A DNA stretch of 64,000 nt from Symsagittifera roscoffensis (lineage: Eukaryota; Xenacoelomorpha; Acoela; Convolutidae), in the NCBI RefSeq assembly GCF_963678635.1, contig NC_087062.1:85088012-85152011 (forward strand), read 5' to 3'. A program made the position numbers and the translations under genes. Below the pieces are notes generated by a model that saw only the letters and a program-made list of their open reading frames with translations, did not search any database and was not told the origin of the DNA. Positions within the stretch are counted from its first letter, which is position 1. Every line of letters starts with the position of its first letter. This document shows, one piece after another, positions 1 through 9,800 of this stretch.

Positions 1-583
1 TCACGGTTGCATTAAATTAGGGTCACTAAATTTTTGCTGTTTTAGTACATGTTTTAGGAACTTATTTTTACGTTCAACGATCTATTTGAAGCAGTGTAGG
101 TGCGAGTCATGCGCTAGTTTCAATCCATATATGTCATTCCAAAAGATGGTTGTTTTTACTGAAGCGGGTCGTAGTGTCCACTTATTCTTCTAACCGACGT
201 CGCTAATAAAATGCTCGTTTTGTTCCATTAAAGCAGCATTAGCTGTTTATTGTGATTTCTTTTAATGCATTGGCTTTATATCTGATTGACTTCGCTGCAT
301 TAGCCATTATCTATGTGTCTGGTATATCGGTGGCTTTTGTTTGAAGATGGTCAAAAGTTTTTGTTAGTTTTTTTTTCGTTTCTTGGCATTTTTAGTTTGA
401 GCATTTCAGCGCCCTTTTTTTCTCGCTTGTGTTTGCGAAGTGCAGTTCGCCTCTGTATAATTTGTACTTGTCTTAAGTGTTTCCCTTTTTTCTTGTGTTT
501 CTGCCCTATGTTAAAACCGTCAAAACAAGATGATATAAAAAAAATTTAATCCTTTACAGCAATAGGAGGGAGAAGTTTATGAA
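1..583. other. AT-rich flank, no gene seen
   Basis: No coding signal was recognised. Positions about 423-465 carry a remnant of the SINE tail seen elsewhere in the window: a GCGAAG half-hairpin followed by TTCGCCTCTGT. The rest is T-rich unique-looking sequence. Confidence 0.4.
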
Positions 584-1050
584 AAAAGTTGGGTCTTATG
601 CGCTTATTTGCCCAAAATCAATGTTTTTACATCTTGAACTAAAATTTATGCGATTGAATTTGATTGGCTAGTTTTAGAAAATCAAATTCAACGAACATGG
701 TCAGGAATTTCAATCAGCATTACCAGCAGATAAAATGTTTAGCCGAAATTACGGAAAGGTGGAACTTTTTCAAATAATCAATTTATTTTCAGTCACTTGT
801 GAAACTTTGCCCAGACAGGAAAAAATCAGTTAAAAAGCTTCAATGGAACAAAAACTATTTTTCCGGTAATTTCGGCTAATGATTTTATCTGCCTGAAATT
901 TCGAAATAATTGAAATGTCGTCAAACCATTTTGTTTGAATTTGATTGGCTAATGCAGCCAATCCGGCTCAACCACAATAATTTATAATTTTATTCAAGAT
1001 ATAGAAATACTGAGTTTTGGGCGTTTTGTGGATAAGACCCAAAAAGTTTT
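584..1050. mobile_element. Palindromic MITE-like element
   Basis: The outer arms, about 590-620 and 1012-1045, are inverted copies sharing GGGTCTTAT and TTTTGGGC blocks. A second inverted pair lies inside, at 726-757 and 860-892, sharing AGATAAAAT and AGCCGAAATTAC blocks. There is no coding capacity. Nested inverted repeats without an ORF fit a non-autonomous DNA transposon. I could not fix the exact ends or a target duplication. Confidence 0.5.
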
Positions 1051-1286
1051 CTGAGACTTGTAGAGCAACTGGGTAATATTGTTCAATTTTTTAATTATCT
1101 GTTCATCGTCTCTTATGAGATCATGACCCTACTTAATAATTCTTCATTCTTCAACATTATTTCAGTTAATTTTGATGCTTCAATGCGGATTGCAGTAATC
1201 TTGCCGAACTAAGTTCTTGATTGCCTTGAAACTCATTAAAATACCCCAAAAGTGACAGTTGTGACAAAACTACTTTTGTAGGGCAA

Positions 1287-2234
1287 ATGAAGATAAATTT
1301 TTTACCAAGTGAAAACCCTCCTTGGCGTACCGAGGGCTCAGGCATGCCTCCAATTGGGGGAATGATAGAATTAATCGCTGAGAAACACGATAAATATAAA
1401 GATAGAAAAATATCAGAAAAGTTTAAAAACCGCATGATTGTTCGCTTCATTCATAACATATGCGACGAGGAAAAAATTGGAACTCAGGGAGATCCGGGAA
1501 AGACTAAAGAAGTTTATGAAAGATGCCTACGCGAAGAGGAGCTTAAAAGCGAGCCTAAAGATATCAGGGAGACTTCAAATCTTGTCAAAGCTTATTCAGA
1601 AATTAAAAATGTCTTTTTGCCGGATTTCAGGGACAACCCGGAGTACCGAGGTCTATTGGCTGTTGAAATAATCCAGGGATTTCACGAGTTAGCTTTAAAA
1701 GACTTGATTGATGCCAATAGATACGCGGCTCCTGGAAGATTTAGCACTACGACAAGAAAAACGGAATATGAAGGATCGATTCGTTACTATCCAACATATG
1801 CGACAGAAGAAGAAGCATTTAATCGTGTACAACGTATTGTCGATCAATCTAATCAAATGATGGAGAAAATAAATCGTTGTGACAGCACGATCGATCATTA
1901 CAAATGGTTGTTCCGTTTGGCGACCATGGTTTTGTTTGAATTCGTGACTGTCCATCCGTTTTCAGATGGGAACGGTCGCATTAGTCGTCTCTTAGCCTGT
2001 TACATAATGATGACACTTACGCCTTTTCCGGTGCCGATTTATAATGTATACAGCACAACAAATCGAGATGATTTTATACATGCAGTTGTGAAGTATCAAA
2101 TTCAGCTCGAAACGGATCCGCAATCATTCGAAGGACCCTCAGACCTGCTTTCTATGTTGATAGAGTCCACTTACTGCGCTTGGCTGCAATATGAAAAATA
2201 TTTGAAGCCCGCCGAAAAAATAGAGTCGATGTAA
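1287..2234 (+). CDS. Fic-domain protein (probable AMPylase or related transferase)
   Basis: A single open frame of 315 aa encodes a Fic (filamentation induced by cAMP) domain. The catalytic loop is complete: HPFSDGNGRISR begins at His223, matching the HPFx(D/E)GNGRxxR signature in which the His acts as base and the D/GNGR part binds the nucleotide phosphates. Upstream, residues 148-160 resemble the PGxxR target-docking flap, and helices typical of the fold follow (about 173-215). Family members usually transfer AMP from ATP to a hydroxyl side chain; some move other phosphate groups, so the exact activity is inferred. I see no (S/T)xxxE(G/N) inhibitory motif and no signal peptide or membrane segment. 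The frame stays open upstream to an in-frame stop near 1227 without another ATG; a plausible splice acceptor at 1164 suggests a non-coding 5' exon. It is the only multi-domain-sized gene here with no intron. Confidence 0.85.
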   Translation: MKINFLPSENPPWRTEGSGMPPIGGMIELIAEKHDKYKDRKISEKFKNRMIVRFIHNICDEEKIGTQGDPGKTKEVYERCLREEELKSEPKDIRETSNLVKAYSEIKNVFLPDFRDNPEYRGLLAVEIIQGFHELALKDLIDANRYAAPGRFSTTTRKTEYEGSIRYYPTYATEEEAFNRVQRIVDQSNQMMEKINRCDSTIDHYKWLFRLATMVLFEFVTVHPFSDGNGRISRLLACYIMMTLTPFPVPIYNVYSTTNRDDFIHAVVKYQIQLETDPQSFEGPSDLLSMLIESTYCAWLQYEKYLKPAEKIESM

Positions 2235-2789
2235 AGTCGAAAAATGCGAGCAGATCAAGCTGTCCTCTCTGCTATTATCAAATAATTTTGGAATTGAACT
2301 GAAAACATATTTGGAATTGAACTGAGTTTTATTTGTTCATGGAAATATTGGAGCAGAAAAATTTTCTTACTTGGTAACTGTTCTCTCAGTTTTAAAAGTA
2401 TTCTATTAAAGTGATCAAATTTGACTGTTGTTTGACATGTAGATTAATTAAACCATTCTAAGTGCGTTACAAGATATCGGAAGTAAAAGTAATCTCAGGT
2501 TGTCGTAGAACAGAAACTGAATATCAGTTTAGAATCAGTCGCTAATTGTTGACCTTCGTAAAGCTGAAAACAGCTGTTCGTAAATCTGAAAACTTTTTAC
2601 CTACTAGCAAGTTAAAGTAAATACTTGACAAAACTCTTCACAAAAACTTGATACTTCCAAATTCAAGTTACTTGCTACTACATTTGGGTGAGAGTGATGT
2701 TATTGATTTGGGTAGTTAACCTAAAAGGTTAATGATGCAGATTGTGTGTGCGTTTTGCATGCTATATATTACTATTTTGAGCGACAGGC
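2235..2789. other. Intergenic, nothing recognised
   Basis: This is the 3' flank of the Fic gene. I see no clear AATAAA signal just after the stop. There is a small local duplication near 2288-2325 (a TTTGGAATTGAACTGA block occurs twice). No other feature is supported. Confidence 0.4.
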
Positions 2790-3108
2790 TAAGGGTACAA
2801 GGTTCCTTACCACTAAGGTTTATTTACGCTAGCTTTTTTCTAAGCTAACTCACAAATAAAAGTGTTCACATATTTGGAAATTTCACTGTAGCATTGGAAA
2901 TTGCATAAAATCTGTTCTCTGCTTTGTTTGTGGCAAGTGTTTGTAACCCATGAAGCGTGCGTGGTTGAGTGGTTAGTGTGTGGGGCTCATAATCTCTACA
3001 GCGCAGGTTCGAATCGAAGGTTTAATTTTTCTTATTGCACTTTATGTAGCTGCGTTTTGTATTGTTCTCGCAAGTGTTCGCTTTGCGAAGCTTCGCCTCT
3101 GACTGAAA
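2790..3108 (+). mobile_element. Composite tRNA-derived SINE
   Basis: The 5' part (about 2820-2870) matches the leader shared with copies at 10880, 15030 and 36078 (AACTCACAAATAAAAGTGTT). A tRNA-like block follows at 2955-3022, with an A-box-like stretch near 2961 and a B box GGTTCGAATC at 3006-3015. The anticodon region reads CTCATAATC, as in elongator tRNA-Met. The 3' end is the hairpin GCGAAGCTTCGC at 3085-3096 followed by CTCTG. Confidence 0.6.
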
Positions 3109-3975
3109 ATTATTAAAGTGAAATAATGACTGTCACGAGGGAACATGGCGACAGTGGAGTCTGTTGAGTATCTAAATTTGGATCTCGTTTACTACCCCCA
3201 TGGTACCTAGTAAAGATTTGCTACCCTTATAAATAACTACTTCAACGGTTAAGCATATGTGAATGTTGCACCTTGAAACAAATTCCCCTACCCTTTTGTT
3301 GAAGGGAAATATTGGCTCTTTTCCAGCTAAAAACTGCATCAAAACGTGTCAGTGTGAACAGGTGAACAAATTTTTACAACATTTCTTACATGCAAAAACC
3401 GTGTAAACAATTTTTGAGCAGTTTTATTTTGTAATTTTACAAGGGGGTGGAAAACTGGAAAAGCCGAAATACTTCTGGTTTTCACGAGGAAACTTAAAAT
3501 TGTAAAGAGTTAACGAGAAAAAGCTGACATGCTCAATTACCGGAAAGTTGAAATTTTATTACCTGCGTTACCATTCGGCGTTCTTAATTTGGTTATTTTA
3601 GAAATACCTCAATTGTCAGTGTTTTGGGGGATCGTGGCTTTGGTTTGCATTTTCTCTTCTTCTGTCGGCTTAGTTGCCGGTTTACTTTTTGAAGTCTTGT
3701 CATGATAAGTCAATTCTAGGTTCAAGGTTGGAGACTTGTGTATTATTCAAAAAATGAGCGGTTTGAAATGAAAGATAGAGGAAAAACAGTCATAAGGGTG
3801 GTTCGAATGAATTACCAATCTAAATTTTTTCCGAGATTTTGTTGTTTGAAGAATATGAATACTCGTTTTAAAAAAAGGTTTTCCAAAGTGCCAATTTTTG
3901 AGAATTTTTTTGTTTATCTCATGTTTTTTTTTTTCAAATCTATTATGGCAATATAATATTCTGTGTCCTTTTATC
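3109..3975. other. AT-rich intergenic, no gene seen
   Basis: Only short chance ORFs are present. An AGGTTGGAGACTTGTGTAT stretch near 3724 looks like degraded tRNA-SINE sequence. Nothing else is supported. Confidence 0.35.
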
Positions 3976-4317
3976 CTAGTAATCAGGGGCGGATCTAGGA
4001 TTTTCGCGAGGGGGAGGTGGATTTTGTCGACTTTTTTTTAAATCGACCAAATTGATTGTGGATAATTTTCATCAAAATAACGTGATTGCGGGCCTCTTTT
4101 TGGATAATTTTGATTGAAAAATCGTGATTTTTTTGGTGCGCTACCCTTCAAATTTAGTATATATTGGCGCTAAGGGCGCCTTCAGAAAAGTTATGGGGTT
4201 GGTTGGCCGAAAATGGATGGATATCATAAAATAATGACAACGGGGGAACCTTTGGTTAGTGAGAGAAAAGCGTCCACCACCCCCCCCCCCCCCCCTAAAA
4301 CCGCCGCTGCTAGTAAT
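3976..4317. mobile_element. hAT-like MITE with perfect 8-bp target duplication
   Basis: The element runs 3984-4309 (326 bp). It begins CAGGGGCGGATCTAG and ends in the inverted relative CTAAAACCGCCGCTG. It is flanked on both sides by CTAGTAAT (3976-3983 and 4310-4317), an exact 8-bp duplication as made by hAT transposases. Internally it has the GGGCGCC motif and a C-homopolymer near 4280-4295 shared with the other copies in this window. It has no ORF and so depends on a transposase elsewhere. Confidence 0.85.
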
Positions 4318-6660
4318 TAAAAAGTTGGCAAAGATGAAAAAATTGTGATATCAGTCTTTTCATTTTGTTTATTTTTGTTTCTCTTAACCCTTGCAATAAG
4401 AATGGGTTTTGCAATCGGGTACTAGACTTCTTTTCCCGTAAATTTTGTACACAGGATGACAAAAATTTGGTCATCTCCAAATGCATCTCGATTTCTACCC
4501 CCGATGCTTGTCTAACAGCTGTAATTCACTAACAGCTGTAATTCACGAATGAAGTGATAATTGCTTTACAGCTGAAAAATATTTCGTAGATGCTTTACAG
4601 CTGAAAATTATTTCTTTGATGAAAGTTGATTATTTTTTTGTCGGCTTATTGTTTTCGACCCAATTTTTGTCGGCTCACTTGCCGGGTAATTAATTTTGAA
4701 ATTTTTGAGGTAGACTTTTTCATTCTTCTTTTCTTCATTTTTATGAGGGTAAATTTAGTTCAAGGTGTTTTGGTTTATATAGGTGCCAAAATTTTTTTGT
4801 TAGAAATAAAACTTTTTTGAATTTTTCTTCTACAAATTTTTTTTTCAAAAAATTTTAGTTTTTTTTTCTCGGATGCATGGTTTGTTTTTTTTGTACTAAA
4901 TGTGCGTCAGAATATTTTTAGTTTTAATTAGTTAGGTGTGTTTTAGGTATAAGCATTTTTTTGAAATCGATTCAAGTTGATGCTTTAACGTAATGTTTCA
5001 ATATTTCCGAAAAAAAAAATATTTTAAAAAATGATTATTTTCCAGTTTTTTTTTGCAAAGTTGACTTGATTTTTTTGGTCTACAGAGAAACATTGCGACA
5101 AGTTCCGGAGTTTCAGGAGTGTGGTGTGATTCTTTCTGGCTAAAATTTTTCAAAACTTTTTTCGAGTTTTTAAATTTTTTTGTCAATTTTTTAAACGTAA
5201 TTTTTTCGTGATCTAGCTCTTTCACCGTTGCGTCTTTCCGGCCCAAATCTTTCTTTTCTTTTGAAAGTAATTGTCTCCTATAACAACTGCAATATTTTTT
5301 TTCTGAGTCGTGAGCCTACGTTTACTTCAACAAAATTCATTCATGTTTTTCAATGTTCGTTAAAGACACGTTATCTTTTGATTTTTAGAGCTTTATTGTA
5401 TCGCAAGTGGTATAATTTTCAAAACGTTTTTTTTTCCTAATTTTATTCTGGAAATGAATAGAGGTTTTAAGTGTTATCAGACTAATCATGTCGAATTATG
5501 TTGAGTAGATGATCAGGTAACAATTATATATTTTTCGCAAACAGGTTTGTGGTATTTACTGAAGTTAAAAAATATTTTAAAAATATCTCAATGAACTTTT
5601 TGAGACTTCAATGAGATAAATTATTGAGTTTAATGTACCAGCTGTATTAGTTTCAGGTAAGCATTTCAATGATACACTGTTTTTTCTGAAAAATAAGTTA
5701 ATGGTTTTTTTAGTATTTTTACTCTTTTACTCTTTATTAGCAGAAAGAACTACGACACCTATAAATTTATGTTTTGCCGTGAATGAGAAAAACGATTATT
5801 TTCGCGAAAGTGATCAATAAGCTGCTATTGCTGATGCTATCTAAGATATTCTTGCCTCATCATGTACGTAAATAGACTGAACGAAAGTATCACGAAAGTC
5901 AGTAGTGTTTAGCTTAATGAAATTGCTAATACGTGCAACCTCACTGACATCAGGAAATTTGATCTTTTGCGGTTTGACTTGATTATTTTTTCAAGTCAAA
6001 TTCATCTTCATTCGCTAAAAGGAGCACACATTACGTTCTCCAATTACGAAAGGGAACTGGCGCAAAAAATTTGAACTAGTTATATGAGCCTATTATGTTA
6101 ACTTAATTCGCTCGAACTATAACTCAAAAATTTCTGACACTTTTTTCTTGACATCGAGAAAACTTTTTGGAATTTTTTTCTATGTTCGAATCAAGACTGG
6201 AAGGACTGTAATTTGATACATCATTGATAATTTGTGATATTGATTTTGCGTGGAAAGCAAAAAAAAACTAAAACGGTGGTAGATGAGTAAATCGATGTAT
6301 CTGTAAACCGAAAACAGGCGGACCAGATCAGTAAATCGAAAATTCATGATTCAATCACGTAATCACATTAGCTAAAAGCTGAATTTTTTTTTACAAAATG
6401 ACATAAATTTTCCTCAAAACAAAAACTTAATTAAAAAATGAATTAGAAAGTAACTCTTCCCATGCGCCCCGTAGTTTTAAAATTTTTGTTCTAGTTCAGG
6501 AAACAATTATTCTATAAATCTTTAATTCCACAATTGATGTAATTATTACGTAAATCGGGTTTACTGATCTGGTAATTTACTGACACATCATTTAACTGTA
6601 CGCACCCCACTAAAGCACACCGAAGACAAAAGTTCTCCCCTTTTTCATTGATCGGAACAA
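4318..6660. other. T-rich intergenic region upstream of PREP
   Basis: No exon was recognised. Positions 4386-4440 carry a block (CCCTTGCAATAAG...GCAATCGGGTA) that recurs at 22144 and 26670 and is probably a repeat end. ACAGCTG occurs four times between 4516 and 4610. The remainder is T-homopolymer-rich. Confidence 0.35.
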
Positions 6661-6825
6661 TAAGAAGTGCCCCATGGTGCAGTGTTTAACTCTGTTCCTT
6701 CTACTGTTTGGATATGCGGTAAATTTCATTCAGATGGCAATATGTTTATTAGATATACTTGGAAGATCGTAACTAATTTGTGTAATGTCAGCCGGAGATC
6801 CATTTTCAGATCCAGTGCTGTCAGA

Positions 6826-9800
6826 ATGCCTCTGAGTTATGCAGGCTACCCAGAATTCAAACGGGACGAGAACTGTTTCACCTCAGCGCATGCTCACGAA
6901 ATTGGGGACCCTTACCGTTGGCTAGAAGACCCTGAGAGCCCTGAAACGAAAGAGTTTGTTGACAAACAAAATGAGCTTATTAATCCGATTATAAATAGTT
7001 ACGAAGACAGAGTTAAAATTGAGAAAAGGTTAACTGAATTGTACGATTATGAGAGGTATGGATGTCCTATGAAACGGGCGGACTACTATTACTACTTTCA
7101 CAACAGTGGGCTGCAAAACCAATCGGTGCTGTATAGAACGAAGGACCTATCAGAGAAAGGCGAGATATTTTTAGACCCTAATGGGTTCACTGAGGACGGC
7201 ACTTCTAGCATTAGATCATACACATTCAAGTAAGTTGGCGATGCGTATGAATTTTGGAAAGTTAGGTCACTGGTAGTTGTGTGAAGTGTGTACTTTTTGC
7301 TGTTTCTTAATCAGATTTTTTAGTTTCCATTTTAAAAGTTTTTTTTGTTATTTGCCAGAGCGATTACCTACGAGCTTTCTTTGAAAAATTTTCGAAAAAT
7401 TTGGGTATGAGCGTGTCTGAATTCGTGCAAAAAATTTTTTCCGATACCTTAGCGTTTCATTATGTGAGTTTGTCGTAGAAATAATTTATATAACTAATGT
7501 AATGATTACACAAGCAAAGCATTTGTTATATCTCGAGATAACTTTTTTACAGCTCGCGCATTGCACAGCTTCCATTGCTTAATATCCGCCTAATCTAGTG
7601 TTTTATCAATCATTTTATTGGCTTGTCGTTTCAAAAAGCCTTTTTTGAATATAAGGAAGGCAATTTGGCATTAATGCCGAGTGTTTATAGAGTGGTATGC
7701 TCTGCAAACTTTGTTGCTTCTCCAAGGCATGCAGTATTTGTTCAGGAAGCATTTGTCCTTTTGAGAGTCCCTGAACGTAGGTTTCCCCTTCAGAGAGCCC
7801 TTTTGGCGCGTGCGTTTAATAGGTATCGCTCGGCATGGTATTTTGTTAGACGATTGGAAATTTTTCAACTTTCACAACCACAATGCCGATTTTCAACTAA
7901 GTCGTAACCAATGGAAAATCATCTTCCCTTCTGTGTGCTTAGGTTTTACCCCTGCGGCATTGAGAAGGTTGAATTCATGGGTCTTTTGACCCATTCTTGG
8001 ACTTTATTTTTTCTTCAAAACCGCTCAATGCACAATAGTTTTTTAAGTCCTTTTTTTTTAGCATTTTTGATCCGGTTTTGCGATTTGATGCTTCATAATT
8101 TGAAGATGCTCTGAAACTTCAAAAAGATTCAATGCATTTTAGTAAAAAGGGCACACTGTTTGCAAATGCGGTGAGCGAGGCTGGCTCTGACTGGACCACC
8201 ATCTTCATCAAAGATGCGTTGAAGATGGAATTGCTACCAGACAAGCTGGAACGAGTCAAGTTCTCATCCCTCAAATTTACAAACGACAGCAAGGGACTTT
8301 TCTACAACAAGTGAGTTGAAGAATGCAATGAAATTGGTTTTGTTTTTTTTTTGTTTTTAATTAGTTTTTTTTTCGAGGCCAAATTTTTCGAGGCCAATAT
8401 CTGTCTGTATACCTGCTTTTTAAATTAATTTGATTATGTCTGTCTCTCCATCGCCTAATTTTTTTAAACTTTCATCTATCTATTATATATTTAAATGCGC
8501 GCTTCACTTTCTCGCCATGTTTAAGCTTTTTCAACGTATTATTTTGCATGTTTAACAAAAGAATTTTTTCTCGTTTAAGCTATATCGTATATTGCAATGG
8601 TTACGGTTTTTTTTTCAATTTTCCAGTTTAAATTCAGTGTTTATTTCATCAAGTTTGAAATTAGCAACCCAATAGTAGGATATTGTCAGAGTTTTCCTAG
8701 GTTTTGCGATTCTGGCCTCCATATATGAATGACCAAATTTTTTTTAGTTTACGAGGTATGCAATTTTCGATATTTTTCAAAAATTTCTAGAAAAATATAT
8801 TTTAGAAATATTTCTAAATTTTTGAAATTCTCACCCTGTAGTTGGGTGCTGTCAGGGCACTCTCAGGGGTTGCGAATCTTGCCTCCAATTCTCACTTCTC
8901 AAATCATTGTAGTTTTCGAGATATAACTTTTTTTTTATTTTTTCAAAAAATTTTCAAAAACATAGATTTTAAAAATTTCCAAAACGTTGAAGATCTCAAT
9001 CCTGTTATTGGAATCTGTGAGGGTACTCTCAGGGCAGGTGCGGATTTAGCGGGGGAAGGCGGACGCCCGAAACCCCCCCCCCCCCCCCCCCCCCTCAGGG
9101 ATTCGACCCCCTGCCGACCCAAAGGGTCCCCCCTTTGATACTTTTTAAGAAATCCATTTTTGGCCTACCGACCCTAAAATTTTTCTAAGGGCGCCTTTGG
9201 CGCCAATATTAACTATTTTTTGAGCTGGAGCGCGCGCCAAAAAACGCGATTTTTTTGTCAATATTTTTCAAAAAGTGCCCAAAAACGGCTTTTTGACCGT
9301 TTTTTCAAAATTTTGCCTGCGGCGCAGAAAATTTTGCCAAAATAGGGGCAAAACAATAGGGGAGAGAAATTTTTTCAGTAAACTTAGGTATAAAAAATTT
9401 CACAAAACTTGAAATTTTCTGTTATTTAGTTTGTTTTCTTATTTCTAAGACTATTTGTTTGTTAATGTGTTGTACAACTTGGCCTCTATTTTACATTTTT
9501 TTCACATTTTGCTGATGTTGAGTAATTTGTTGTGTTCGGCAACCGCATACAGGTTTTGGTCGCATATAGGATAATTCCAGCAAATTACGTAGTTCCTTGT
9601 TTCTCTTAAGATTTCATGGTAAGCTGTAAATATTTTGTTTACATTGAAGATTTTTCCGCAACAATTCGATCATTTTATCAGCATCATAGTTCACAGGAGT
9701 GAAATTGGTGGTCATCTCCATCTGTAGTTTCGTCAAACAACAGACCAACTTCGACCATGTTTGCATTTACGTTCTATTCGAAATGTGCCAACTCCGATTT

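Noticed and set aside
2955-3022. Candidate tRNA gene with Met-like anticodon arm
   Set aside because: The block is embedded in a repeat with a shared leader and tail and recurs with variants at 11067, 15219 and 36319; this is a SINE core, not a functional tRNA.
6673-6770. Short ORF starting MVQCLTLFLLLFGYA that looks like a signal peptide
   Set aside because: It stops after about 32 codons in a frame different from PREP and has no donor that would join it in frame.
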